Assembly: GCA_019753125.1 (NCBI GenBank)
Contig: JAIELH010000060.1
Location: 1 to 52,298, forward strand
Reading direction: 5' to 3'
Length of the DNA stretch: 52,298 nucleotides
Source of the DNA: Gallionellaceae bacterium
GTDB lineage: Bacteria > Pseudomonadota > Gammaproteobacteria > Burkholderiales > Gallionellaceae
Below, piece by piece: positions 9,236 to 21,324 of this stretch. A program made the position numbers and the translations under genes. The notes under the pieces were generated by a model. That model was not told the DNA's origin and did no database searches. It was given only the letters and a program-made list of their open reading frames with translations. Position 1 is the stretch's first letter; the number at the start of each line of letters is the position of its first letter.

Positions 9236-9322
9236 TTAATTTGCCCGGTTTGACAAATCGCGTCAGGCAGGCCGGATGCCGGTTCATGCGGCAGATTTAT
9301 CCCGCCTGCGTTACACATGACG

Positions 9323-9342
9323 GCTTGCAAATATTTGCAAGC
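9323..9342. repeat. Perfect 20-bp palindrome
   Basis: GCTTGCAAATATTTGCAAGC is identical to its own reverse complement. It lies between the smc stop and the smc/tRNA-Glu terminator hairpin. It could be a protein-binding operator or a REP-like relic; there is no T-tract, so it is not a terminator. Confidence 0.5.
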
Positions 9343-9348
9343 GGAAAG

Positions 9349-9383
9349 AACAATGGCCTGCATCGCAGCAGGCCATTGTTTTT
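9349..9383 (+). terminator. Rho-independent terminator after smc (possibly bidirectional)
   Basis: Perfect 13-bp stem (aacaatggcctgc / gcaggccattgtt) with a six-base loop, followed on the plus strand by ttttt-rich sequence. It lies downstream of smc on the plus strand and just past the 3' end of tRNA-Glu on the minus strand, so it probably serves both. Confidence 0.85.
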
Positions 9384-9386
9384 GTC

Positions 9387-9462
9387 TGGCGTCCCCAACG
9401 AGATTCGAACTCGTGTTACCGCCGTGAAAGGGCGATGTCCTAGGCCTCTAGACGATAGGGAC
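9387..9462 (-). tRNA. tRNA-Glu (anticodon TTC)
   Basis: On the minus strand a 76-base cloverleaf begins GTCCCTATCGTCTAGAGGCC, with anticodon loop ctTTCac, T-arm GTTCGAATC and an encoded CCA end. The discriminator base is G, as is usual for tRNA-Glu. It is co-directional with, and 23 bases downstream of, tRNA-Ala, so both are probably processed from one transcript. Confidence 0.96.
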
Positions 9463-9485
9463 GTTGATGCTTCTCTTAGCTCTTT

Positions 9486-9561
<76 letters not shown>

Positions 9562-9581
9562 TGTACCTCGAAAGAGCGCGC

Positions 9582-9610
9582 ATTATAGTGAGGCAAGGTA
9601 TGCTTGTAAA
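9582..9610 (-). promoter_or_regulatory. sigma70-type promoter for the tRNA-Ala/tRNA-Glu pair
   Basis: On the minus strand TTTACA (9605-9610) and a perfect TATAAT (9582-9587) are separated by 17 bases, ending about 20 bases before the tRNA-Ala 5' end. This is a close match to the consensus and correctly placed for a stable-RNA promoter. Confidence 0.85.
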
Positions 9611-9690
9611 GCTTGAATCTAAAAACGGCTATTGATCCACGAAACACATGAAAGCCACGATGCAGAAGAGTTGATTTTTATGGGCGCTAA

Positions 9691-13558
<3,868 letters not shown>

Positions 13559-13559
<1 letters not shown>

Positions 13560-13900
13560 TGCGTGCAGTCACACTGATACTGCTTGCCCTGCTGCTGCTG
13601 TTGCAATACCCGCTGTGGCTGGGCAAGGGCGGCTGGTTGAAAGTATGGGACTTGAATCGCCAGGTCGAAGCGCAGCAGAAAATCAATCAACAAACTCAGG
13701 CACGCAACGCGTTGCTGGATGCCGAAGTGCGCGACCTCAAGCAGGGCACCGAAGCCATCGAGGAACGCGCGCGCAGCGAACTGGGTATGATCAGACGCGA
13801 TGAAGTGTTTTTTCAGCTTCTGGAAAAATCATCCGGTCAAACAACAGGAAAACAGACTGCAGCATTACCTGCTTCCGCTGTTTCTGGCGCACATAAATAA
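13559..13900 (+). CDS. ftsB: Cell division protein FtsB
   Basis: Small bitopic divisome protein that joins FtsL and FtsQ to activate septal peptidoglycan synthesis. The 113 residues comprise a short N-terminus, one transmembrane segment (about 4-21), then a heptad coiled coil (about 30-70, [20 protein letters not shown]) and the family motif [19 protein letters not shown]. Its C-terminal tail is Thr/Ala-rich and unconserved. It overlaps the enolase stop by one base, the eno-ftsB order typical of gamma- and betaproteobacteria. Confidence 0.93.
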
Positions 13901-13923
13901 CGCGTACCCAAATCCAAGCCGAT

Positions 13924-14787
13924 TTATTGCTTGCCGGAACCGGATAGCCGTTCCGCTGCCTGCACGGTGTTCGCCACCAGCATCGTGATGGTCATCGGGC
14001 CGACGCCGCCGGGTACCGGGGTGATGTAACCCGCCACTTCTTTTGCGGAGTCGAAGTCCACATCGCCGACCAGCTTGCCTTCTGCGGTACGGTTGATGCC
14101 GACGTCGATCACGGCCGCGCCGGGTTTGATCATGTCACCGGTGATCATCTTCGCCTTGCCGGTGGCGACGACGAGGATGTCGGCGTCGCGCGTGTGCTTG
14201 GCGAGGTCGACGGTTCTGGAGGTGCAGATCGTGACGGTGGCGTTGTGTTGCAGCAGCATCAGCGCCATCGGCTTGCCGACGATGTTGCTGCGCCCGACCA
14301 CCACGGCATGCTTGCCTTCGATGGATACGCCGCATTTTTCCAGCAGCTTCATCGCGCCGTAAGGCGTGCAGGGGGCGAAGCGCATGTTGCCGGTGACCAG
14401 CGCGCCGACGTTCATCGGGTGGAAGCCGTCCACGTCCTTGTCCGGGCTGATGGCTTCGAGCACCTTGCTGCTGTCGATGTGTTTGGGCACGGGCAGTTGC
14501 ACGAGGATGCCGTGAATCTTCGGGTCGCTGTTCAGTTCGGCAATTTTCGCCAGCAGTGCGGCTTCCGGTGTGTCGGCTGACATGACGACGTGCTCGGAAT
14601 GCAGGCCCAGTTCTGCACAGGCCTTCACCTTGTTGGCGACGTATACTTTGGAGGCTGGGTCTTCGCCGACGATGATGACCGCCAGCCCCGGCGTGATGCC
14701 GCGTGCCTTCAGCGCATCGGCGCGTATTTTCCATTCTGCGCGCACCTGCTGCGCGATGGTTTTGCCGTCAATGATTTGTGCTGCCAT
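13924..14787 (-). CDS. folD: Methylene-THF dehydrogenase / methenyl-THF cyclohydrolase
   Basis: Bifunctional enzyme of one-carbon metabolism giving 10-formyl-THF and NADPH. The 287-residue product has the conserved [13 protein letters not shown] segment with the catalytic lysine, the [11 protein letters not shown] and [14 protein letters not shown] motifs, the nucleotide-binding [14 protein letters not shown], and the C-terminal [14 protein letters not shown]. It is convergent with ftsB, with only 23 bases between them, and lies downstream of ppa on the same strand after 16 bases, so the two are probably co-transcribed. Confidence 0.97.
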   Translation of the reverse strand: MAAQIIDGKTIAQQVRAEWKIRADALKARGITPGLAVIIVGEDPASKVYVANKVKACAELGLHSEHVVMSADTPEAALLAKIAELNSDPKIHGILVQLPVPKHIDSSKVLEAISPDKDVDGFHPMNVGALVTGNMRFAPCTPYGAMKLLEKCGVSIEGKHAVVVGRSNIVGKPMALMLLQHNATVTICTSRTVDLAKHTRDADILVVATGKAKMITGDMIKPGAAVIDVGINRTAEGKLVGDVDFDSAKEVAGYITPVPGGVGPMTITMLVANTVQAAERLSGSGKQ

Positions 14788-14803
14788 GGTTTTCTCCGGT
14801 AAA

Positions 14804-15346
14804 TTAATTGCCCGCGGTTGATTTCTTGTAAAGCTCGATGCCTTTCAATATCTCCGCATGTGCCGCATCGACGCCTTGCCAGCCCTTGATTTTGACCCAC
14901 TTGCCCGGCTCCAGCGCCTTGTAGAGTTCAAAGAAATGTTTGATCTGTTCCAGCGTGATGACCGGCAGATCCTGGTATGACCGGACGTTGTGGTACAGCG
15001 GGGTGAGTTTGTCGGTGGGTACCGCGATGATTTTTGCGTCGTCACCGCCTTCGTCGGACATGCTCAACATGCCGACCGGGCGGCAGGGGATGATGGCGCC
15101 ATGCACGATCGGAAAGGGCGTGACGACCAGCACGTCGACCGGGTCGCCGTCATCCGCGATGGTTTCCGGAATGAAGCCGTAATTGGCGGGGTAGCGCATC
15201 AGCGAGCCGATAAAGCGATCCACCACCAGCACGCCGGCCCCTTTGTCGACCTCGTATTTTACCGGGTCGGCATGTTTGGGGATTTCAACGATGACATTGC
15301 ATTCGTGGGGGATGTTGTCGCCGGGGCGGACATTCAAAAGGCTCAT
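14804..15346 (-). CDS. ppa: Inorganic pyrophosphatase (family I)
   Basis: Hydrolyses pyrophosphate and so drives biosynthetic reactions, including the acetyl-CoA synthetase encoded divergently next door. The 180 residues contain the family I signature around [20 protein letters not shown] and the metal-binding [11 protein letters not shown]. The open frame extends further upstream, but the ATG at 15346 has a good ribosome binding site (aagga) and matches the family N-terminus ([12 protein letters not shown]). A perfect TATAAT lies on the minus strand at 15377-15382. Confidence 0.96.
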   Translation of the reverse strand: MSLLNVRPGDNIPHECNVIVEIPKHADPVKYEVDKGAGVLVVDRFIGSLMRYPANYGFIPETIADDGDPVDVLVVTPFPIVHGAIIPCRPVGMLSMSDEGGDDAKIIAVPTDKLTPLYHNVRSYQDLPVITLEQIKHFFELYKALEPGKWVKIKGWQGVDAAHAEILKGIELYKKSTAGN

Positions 15347-15423
15347 GCGGTTTCCTTGCGGTTGATAAATTCCGCCATTATAAACGAGCCGTAAGTACCT
15401 GAGACAGTGTCGGGCGAAAATTG

Positions 15424-15453
15424 TTGACAGCGCTACTACAAAAAAACTACATT
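15424..15453 (+). promoter_or_regulatory. Candidate sigma70 promoter of acs
   Basis: A perfect TTGACA (15424-15429) is followed after 18 bases by TACATT (15448-15453), about 67 bases before the acs ATG. The divergent ppa -10 (TATAAT, minus strand, 15377-15382) lies just upstream, so this is a compact divergent promoter region. Confidence 0.6.
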
Positions 15454-15519
15454 CTCCCTTGCTCTGTTGTTGCATCATGCTCATATGAATTCAAACGTAA
15501 CAGCCACCCAGGAGGCAGC

Positions 15520-17484
15520 ATGTCCAATATTCAATCGGTAATGCATGAAACCCGCGTTTTCAATCCTTCTGCCGAGTTCGTCAAACAGGCCAATGTGTCA
15601 GGCATGTCAAGTTATCAGGCCTTGTGCAAGGCTGCCGAGCAGGACTATGAGGGCTTCTGGGCCAAGCTGGCGCGTGAAACCCTGTCATGGAAGAAACCGT
15701 TCACGAAAGTTCTGGATGAAAGCAATGCGCCTTTTTTCAAGTGGTTTGAAGATGGCGTATTGAATGTTTCCTACAACTGTCTCGACCGGCATCTCGCCAC
15801 ACAACCGGAAAAGACCGCGATCATTTTTGAGGCCGACGACGGCAAGGTAGCAAAAATCAATTATCGCGATCTGCATGCGCGTGTTTGCCAGTTTGCCAAC
15901 GGGTTGAAGTCGCGCAACATCAAAAAAGGTGACCGTGTCGTCATCTACATGCCGATGAGCATCGAAGTGGTGATCGCGATGCAGGCCTGCGCGCGTATCG
16001 GCGCGATCCATTCGGTGGTGTTCGGCGGTTTCTCTTCCAAGAGCCTGCACGAGCGCATCACTGATGCGCAAGCCTGTGCGGTGATTACCGCCGATGCGCA
16101 GATGCGCGGCGGCAAGCTGATGCCGCTGAAACCGGCAGTGGACGAAGCGCTGGCGATGGGCGATTGCGGGATGGTGCACAGCGTCATCGTGTATCGGCGC
16201 GCCGGCTGCGAAGCCGCGTGGAATGCGCAGCACAATGTCTGGTGGCATGATCTGGTTGCCGGGCAGAATTCAATATGCGAACCGGAATGGGTCAGCTCGG
16301 AACATCCGCTGTACATTCTTTATACCTCCGGCTCCACCGGCAAACCCAAGGGGGTGCAGCATTCCAGCGGCGGCTATTTGCTCGGTACGGTGCTGTCGAT
16401 GCAGTGGGTATTCGATTACAAGGCGGCGGACATTTTCTGGTGCACCGCCGATGTGGGTTGGGTCACCGGCCACAGCTATGTGGCTTACGGCCCGTTGGCG
16501 ATGGGTGCGACACAGGTGGTGTACGAGGGTATACCGACCTATCCCGATGCCGGGCGTTTCTGGAGGATGGTGCAGGATCACAAGGTCAACACTTTTTATA
16601 CCGCGCCTACTGCGATCCGTTCGCTGATCAAACTCGGCGGCGAGCTGCCGAAGCAATACGACCTTTCTTCGTTGCGCCTGCTTGGTTCGGTCGGCGAACC
16701 GATCAATCCGGAAGCCTGGATGTGGTACTACACTCAGGTTGGGCAAAGCCGCTGCCCGATCGTGGATACCTGGTGGCAGACCGAGACCGGGTACCATATG
16801 ATCGCCCCGCTGCCCGGCGCGATGCCGCTCAAACCGGGTTCCTGTACGCTGCCGTTGCCTGGTATTCAGACAACCATCGTCGATGAAGCGGGCAACGAAG
16901 TGCCCGGCCAGCTCGGCGGTTTTCTCGTCATCAAACGCCCGTTCCCGTCGCAACTTCGCACCATCTGGGGTGATCCGGAGCGCTACAGAAAATCCTATTT
17001 TCCCGAAGAGATGCACGGCTATTATTTGGCGGGAGATTCCGCGCACCGCGATGAAGATGGGTATTTCTGGATCATGGGGCGCATTGATGACGTGTTGAAA
17101 GTATCCGGCCATCGCCTCGGCACGATGGAAATTGAATCCGCGCTGGCCACCAACCCGCTGGTGGCGGAAGCTGCCGTGGTCGGCAAGCCGCATGACATCA
17201 AGGGAGAGGCGATTGTCGCCTATGTGGTGCTGAAGGGTGCACGCCCGGTTGATGCAGCCAAAGCCAAAGAGATCGCCGAAACATTGCGCGCCTGGGTGAG
17301 CAAGACGATCGGCCCGATTGCCAAGCCGGATGAAATCCGCTTTGGCGACAATCTGCCCAAGACGCGCTCCGGCAAAATCATGCGCCGCCTGTTGCGTGCC
17401 ATCGCCAACGGCGAGGAAATCACCCAGGATATTTCGACACTGGAAAATCCGGCCATCCTCGAACAGCTCAAGGAAGCCATTTGA
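15520..17484 (+). CDS. acs: Acetyl-CoA synthetase (AMP-forming)
   Basis: Activates acetate to acetyl-CoA through acetyl-AMP. The 654-residue protein has the ANL motifs [20 protein letters not shown] (P-loop), [11 protein letters not shown], the hinge region [18 protein letters not shown] and the catalytic lysine near residue 619 in [14 protein letters not shown], the usual site of regulatory acetylation. The ATG was chosen because ggagg lies five bases upstream; the upstream open frame lacks similarity. Its last 40 bases are partly duplicated about 114 bases downstream. Confidence 0.97.
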   Translation: MSNIQSVMHETRVFNPSAEFVKQANVSGMSSYQALCKAAEQDYEGFWAKLARETLSWKKPFTKVLDESNAPFFKWFEDGVLNVSYNCLDRHLATQPEKTAIIFEADDGKVAKINYRDLHARVCQFANGLKSRNIKKGDRVVIYMPMSIEVVIAMQACARIGAIHSVVFGGFSSKSLHERITDAQACAVITADAQMRGGKLMPLKPAVDEALAMGDCGMVHSVIVYRRAGCEAAWNAQHNVWWHDLVAGQNSICEPEWVSSEHPLYILYTSGSTGKPKGVQHSSGGYLLGTVLSMQWVFDYKAADIFWCTADVGWVTGHSYVAYGPLAMGATQVVYEGIPTYPDAGRFWRMVQDHKVNTFYTAPTAIRSLIKLGGELPKQYDLSSLRLLGSVGEPINPEAWMWYYTQVGQSRCPIVDTWWQTETGYHMIAPLPGAMPLKPGSCTLPLPGIQTTIVDEAGNEVPGQLGGFLVIKRPFPSQLRTIWGDPERYRKSYFPEEMHGYYLAGDSAHRDEDGYFWIMGRIDDVLKVSGHRLGTMEIESALATNPLVAEAAVVGKPHDIKGEAIVAYVVLKGARPVDAAKAKEIAETLRAWVSKTIGPIAKPDEIRFGDNLPKTRSGKIMRRLLRAIANGEEITQDISTLENPAILEQLKEAI

Positions 17485-17598
17485 TCAGGAGGCCGGATTT
17501 CGGCGGAGGCTCATATCGGCGCAGCCGATGTGAAACCGTGAAGCGGTGGCCGCAGCCAAAATCCGGCCATCCTCGAACAGCTTAAGGATGGCTGTTTG
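17444..17598 (+). repeat. Partial tandem duplication of the acs 3' end
   Basis: A 23-base segment at 17444-17466 (aaaatccggccatcctcgaa plus cag) recurs exactly at 17558-17580, and similarity continues to the stop region (NPAILEQLK in both) with several changes and one indel. The second copy is not connected to an open gene, so it looks like a decayed remnant of a duplication. Confidence 0.8.
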
Positions 17599-17828
17599 AT
17601 AAGGCCGGCTGGGGTTTGTCGGGCGAAGAAATTGCATTAAAGATTTATTTAATAATCCCCTTGTAAATTTTTCATGAACCTCTTTATAATCCTCACGCAA
17701 GGAAAAAATCGAAGTGTCGGAGCTGCTTGGTTCACCTCACTCAATAAATATCCCCCAAATAGTTGTATTCGCCCTGGCTGCAGCGCGGTCGGGGATTATG
17801 GTTGTGAGAATAGATAAAGGTACTCATT
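17599..17828. other. Intergenic region before the frd/hdr/kor/acl operon
   Basis: No credible gene. The AT-rich stretch contains the predicted operon promoter at 17661-17690, followed by an untranslated leader of roughly 130 bases. No classical riboswitch could be recognised in the leader by eye. The ribosome binding site aaagg lies eight bases before the first start codon. Confidence 0.5.
17661..17690 (+). promoter_or_regulatory. Predicted sigma70 promoter of the frd-hdr-kor-flx-acl operon
   Basis: TTGTAA (17661-17666) and a perfect TATAAT (17685-17690) separated by 18 bases. It is the only strong promoter-like sequence I found in the spacer before the 15-gene run, which has only short intergenic gaps thereafter. 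Confidence 0.65.
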
Positions 17829-18566
17829 ATGGCGTGCGCAATGGCAGGAAAAACGGAGGGTTCAAAAACTTCGCAGGCTGAAGGAGGGCAGGCGAAGCAA
17901 AAACTGATCACGATCCAGATCATGGGTAAACCCCATGATGTCCCTGCCGATGCGACGATCATGGGCGCCATCGAATATGCCGGACACCAGATTATCCGCG
18001 GCGCTGGCTGCCGCGAGGGTTATTGCGGTGCTTGCGCTACCATCTACCGGCTCCCCGGCGATCACAAGATACAAACCGGCTTGGCCTGCATGACGATGGT
18101 CGAGGAGGGTATGTCACTGGCGCAGGTGCCTTATGTCCCGGCCGAAAAGGCCATCTACGACATCGAGAAACTCAAGCCGAATGTCAGCGCCATCCAGGAA
18201 ATGTATCCATCGGTTTTCCGTTGTGTCGCATGTAATACCTGCACCAAGTCCTGTCCGCAAGGCCTGCAGGTCATGGACTATGTGCAGGCCGCCAAGCGCG
18301 GCGACATTGCGATGGTGATGGATCTGTCTTTCGATTGCGTCGTGTGCGGGATGTGCATGCTGCGTTGTCCCGCCGAAATCACACAACCCCTGGTAGGTAT
18401 TCTGGCCAAGCGCCTGTATGGCCGCTATCTGCGCAAGGACAGCCCGGAACTGGCGGAGCGGGTCAAGGCGGTGGAGGAGGGCGCCTACGATACCGAATAT
18501 GCCGAACTGATGTCGATGAGCCGCGAGGCTTTGTCAAAACGCTACTATGCACGGGACACCGAATAG
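17829..18566 (+). CDS. Fumarate reductase/succinate dehydrogenase-type iron-sulfur subunit
   Basis: A 245-residue iron-sulfur protein. The N-terminal plant-type 2Fe-2S domain has Cys61, Cys66, Cys69 and Cys87 (CREGYCGAC then ACMTM). The C-terminal part has two four-cysteine CxxCxxCxxxCP motifs (132-142 CVACNTCTKSCP; 170-180 CVVCGMCMLRCP). Classical SdhB/FrdB carry a 3Fe-4S site as well; two complete 4Fe-4S motifs are more like the thiol:fumarate reductase TfrB or HdrC families. It is the first gene of the operon and is followed by its flavoprotein partner. No membrane-anchor subunit is encoded nearby, so the complex is probably soluble. The substrate is inferred, not proven. Confidence 0.82.
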   Translation: MACAMAGKTEGSKTSQAEGGQAKQKLITIQIMGKPHDVPADATIMGAIEYAGHQIIRGAGCREGYCGACATIYRLPGDHKIQTGLACMTMVEEGMSLAQVPYVPAEKAIYDIEKLKPNVSAIQEMYPSVFRCVACNTCTKSCPQGLQVMDYVQAAKRGDIAMVMDLSFDCVVCGMCMLRCPAEITQPLVGILAKRLYGRYLRKDSPELAERVKAVEEGAYDTEYAELMSMSREALSKRYYARDTE

Positions 18567-18613
18567 GATTTAGAAAACAGATACCACCGCCTTCAGGCAA
18601 AGAGAGGAATCAG

Positions 18614-20329
18614 ATGTATCCAGATTACATGGCAGAGTCGTTGCGTAAAGTAGCTCAGACACGCCCCGCGCGTTTTGAGTTGGCCAAAAAAACCGAGCCG
18701 GTCTATCCGCCGATGAGCGCAGAAGAGCGCCGCACTGTTCTGGAAGGCTTTCATCCCGATTTTGAATCCAGCGCCCGCCGTCCGGTGCGCGTCGGCCCCA
18801 ACCGGGACGAGTCGTTGACCACCGAAGTGGCCGATTTGCTGGAATCGCACTCCTGGTTGCGCAGCGATCAGGTGGACCTTAAAAACCCGGATTTCGAGAC
18901 CGATTTGTTGATTATCGGCGGCGGTGGCGCCGGCTGTAATGCCGCGCTGGTCGCGATGAAGGAACACGGGATGCGCTCGATAATCGCCACCAAGCTGCGT
19001 ATGGGCGACGCCAACTCGATGATGTCCCAGGGCGGCATGCAGGCCGCCGTATCGCGCACCGATTCGCCGACGCGCCATTACCTGGATGCCATCGGCGGTG
19101 GCCATTTCGAGAACAAACCCGAACTGGTCAGGGCGCTCACCGAAGACGGCCCTGGCGTAGTCAAGTGGCTCGAAGACCTGGGCGTGGTGTGGGACAAGCA
19201 ACAGGACGGCGCGATGAAGACCATGCACGGCGGTGGCACATCGAGGAAGCGCATGCTTTCCTGCCGCGACTATACCGGCGCGATGATCATGCGCACGCTG
19301 ATGGATGAGGTGCGCAACCATCCCGACATGATCGACATCAAGGAATTCATGCCGGCCGTGGAGCTGATCATGGACGACAAGGGGCGTTGTGCGGGCGCGG
19401 TTCTCTACGACATGGAAAGCGAGGAATTTTTCACCGTCAAGGCGAAATCCACGCTGATCGCCACCGGCGGCTACGGCCGTTTGCATATTCGCGGTTACGA
19501 CACCACCAATCATTATGGCGCCACCGGCGACGGGCTGGTGATGGCGTATCGTGCCGGCGCGAAACTGATGTACATGGATTCGGTGCAGTACCATCCGACC
19601 GGCGTCTCGTTTCCCGAGCAGATTGCCGGCTTTCTGGTTACCGAAGCGATCCGCGGAGCGGGTGGCCAGCCGCTGAACAAGGAAGGCGAGTTGTTCGTTT
19701 ATCCGCGCGAACCGCGCGACATCGAGGCTGCGGCGATCATCCGCGAGTGCGTGCAGAACGGCGGCGGCATCCCGACGCCGTCGGGACGTGTCGGCGTGTG
19801 GCTGGACTCGCCGCTGATCGATATGCTGCACGGCGAGGGTTACACCGACAAGCATTTCCCTGCGATGTATCGCCAGTTCATCCGCTACGGCATCGACATC
19901 ACGAAGCTGCCGATGCTGATTTACCCGTCGCTGCATTACCAGAACGGCGGCATCGAGATCAACGAGCGTTGCGAGACGGATATTCCCGGCCTGTATGTGG
20001 CTGGCGAAGCGACCGGCGGCCTGCATGGCCGCAACCGGCTGATGGGCAATTCGGTGCTCGACTACAATGTGTTCGGTCGCCGTGCCGGACGCTATGCCGG
20101 TGAGTACGCCAAGACGGTCAAGCTCGGCAAGCTCAGCCTGGCGCATCTCGATAGCTACGAAAAAGAATTGGCGGATAACGGTGTACAGTCCAGTCTGGTA
20201 ACGCCGATCCTGTTGCCGTCCTACACCCCCAAGGATGTCAAGAAACGCCAGCTGGTGCGTGGCGGCAATTCGCTGCCCGGCGCATCGGTGCTAAGCAACA
20301 GGTTGTTCGATGAAGGCCTTGGCGCCTGA
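18614..20329 (+). CDS. Fumarate reductase/succinate dehydrogenase-type flavoprotein subunit
   Basis: A 571-residue FAD protein of the FrdA/SdhA/TfrA superfamily. After a roughly 95-residue N-terminal extension comes the FAD-binding IIGGGGAGCNAAL, then SQGGMQAAVS (flavin attachment region), the QYHPTG motif (326-331), the catalytic arginine motif EPRDIEAAAI (Arg368 equivalent to the proton-donating Arg of FrdA) and GEATGGLHGRNRLMGNSVLD. These are the residues needed for fumarate/succinate interconversion. The start was set at the ATG preceded by aggaat, since upstream sequence overlaps the previous gene. With the preceding gene it forms a soluble enzyme candidate; in a reductive TCA cycle it would reduce fumarate. 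Confidence 0.85.
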   Translation: MYPDYMAESLRKVAQTRPARFELAKKTEPVYPPMSAEERRTVLEGFHPDFESSARRPVRVGPNRDESLTTEVADLLESHSWLRSDQVDLKNPDFETDLLIIGGGGAGCNAALVAMKEHGMRSIIATKLRMGDANSMMSQGGMQAAVSRTDSPTRHYLDAIGGGHFENKPELVRALTEDGPGVVKWLEDLGVVWDKQQDGAMKTMHGGGTSRKRMLSCRDYTGAMIMRTLMDEVRNHPDMIDIKEFMPAVELIMDDKGRCAGAVLYDMESEEFFTVKAKSTLIATGGYGRLHIRGYDTTNHYGATGDGLVMAYRAGAKLMYMDSVQYHPTGVSFPEQIAGFLVTEAIRGAGGQPLNKEGELFVYPREPRDIEAAAIIRECVQNGGGIPTPSGRVGVWLDSPLIDMLHGEGYTDKHFPAMYRQFIRYGIDITKLPMLIYPSLHYQNGGIEINERCETDIPGLYVAGEATGGLHGRNRLMGNSVLDYNVFGRRAGRYAGEYAKTVKLGKLSLAHLDSYEKELADNGVQSSLVTPILLPSYTPKDVKKRQLVRGGNSLPGASVLSNRLFDEGLGA

Positions 20330-20347
20330 AACACTGGAACCTGACCG

Positions 20348-20881
20348 ATGACTCATATTGACGACAAAATAATCGAGCTGGCCCGTACCGCACTCAGTTA
20401 CGAGTACGGCGAGGAGCACTTTTACCGCCATGCGGCCGAGATGACCCAGAACCCGGGCGGCAAGGCGATGTTTCTCCGTCTTGCCGAGGAAGAATCGGGG
20501 TATATGGAAGATATGCACAAGTTGTTCAGCGCCGTCATCGGCAATGATCTGTGGCAGCAACTTGCAGCCGAGGAAGCGGCGCATGCCCACCCGTCGAAAG
20601 TGATCGCCGAGATGGAGGCAGCCGTTGTACAACGTGGCCACGCGGCTCTCGCCGACGATGCCCAGGCATTGCGTATGGCGCTGGAGCTTGAACGGCGGAT
20701 CATCCATTTGCTGAAGGAATTGTCCGGTCATACCCAGGATTCCGACGCTCTTAAACTGATAGGCAAGATGATTACCGAGGAATGCTCCCAGTACGATGCG
20801 CTCCAGGCGCAGATGGACAGCATACAGAATGTGGGGTTGTGGCTCGACACCCCCGAGTTTCGGATGGATGGAAGGTTCTGA
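20348..20881 (+). CDS. Ferritin-like (rubrerythrin-type) protein
   Basis: A 177-residue all-helical protein with carboxylate/histidine motifs typical of ferritin-like diiron proteins: SYEYGEEHFYRHAAE, LAEEESGYMEDMHK, LELERRII and ITEECSQYDAL. No rubredoxin-type cysteine site is present, so it is not a full rubrerythrin. Possible roles are peroxide or oxygen removal, or iron delivery, near a set of oxygen-sensitive iron-sulfur enzymes. It sits 18 bases after the flavoprotein gene and 10 before the HdrC-like gene, so is surely co-transcribed. Function is inferred from fold only. Confidence 0.75.
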   Translation: MTHIDDKIIELARTALSYEYGEEHFYRHAAEMTQNPGGKAMFLRLAEEESGYMEDMHKLFSAVIGNDLWQQLAAEEAAHAHPSKVIAEMEAAVVQRGHAALADDAQALRMALELERRIIHLLKELSGHTQDSDALKLIGKMITEECSQYDALQAQMDSIQNVGLWLDTPEFRMDGRF

Positions 20882-20891
20882 ACGGACAATC

Positions 20892-21311
20892 ATGGATACT
20901 ACTCTGCGCATCACCTCGGCCCGTGCCGGCAGTTCTTTCGTGGCCAATATTGAAAAAGTCAGCGGCCAGAAGTTGCTGGCCTGCTACCAGTGCGGCAAGT
21001 GCTCTGCCGGTTGCCCGATGGCGGCGCATATGGACGTGCTGCCCAACCAGATGATCCGCATGGCGCAACTGGGGATGCAGGAGCAACTGCTGGCGACACG
21101 CTCGATCTGGATGTGCGTATCCTGTCTCACGTGCAACTCGCGTTGCCCGAAAGGCATAAAAATCGCCGAGGTTATCGAAGCGTTGCGCAAGGCGGCACTG
21201 AACACCGGGCAGCGCAACGATCATCTCCACGTCATGGAACTCTCCGCCGAGGCGCGCGCCGTGCTGCCGCCAATCGCGATGATCGGCGCCATGCGTAAAC
21301 TGACCTCCTGA
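20892..21311 (+). CDS. hdrC: Heterodisulfide reductase subunit C-like protein
   Basis: A 139-residue protein with two 4Fe-4S motifs, CYQCGKCSAGCP and CVSCLTCNSRCPKG, spaced as in HdrC. HdrC passes electrons between HdrA and the catalytic HdrB. The start was chosen at the ATG just after the preceding stop; the longer open frame overlaps the ferritin-like gene. It is followed 13 bases later by an HdrB-like gene, the standard hdrCB pair, whereas hdrA is separated from it by the kor genes. Confidence 0.9.
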   Translation: MDTTLRITSARAGSSFVANIEKVSGQKLLACYQCGKCSAGCPMAAHMDVLPNQMIRMAQLGMQEQLLATRSIWMCVSCLTCNSRCPKGIKIAEVIEALRKAALNTGQRNDHLHVMELSAEARAVLPPIAMIGAMRKLTS

Positions 21312-21324
21312 TGAGAAACCCCTA

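Noticed and set aside
20796-20891. N-terminal extension of the HdrC-like open frame into the ferritin-like gene.
   Set aside because: It overlaps a conserved gene in another frame, and an ATG directly after the preceding stop begins the family similarity.
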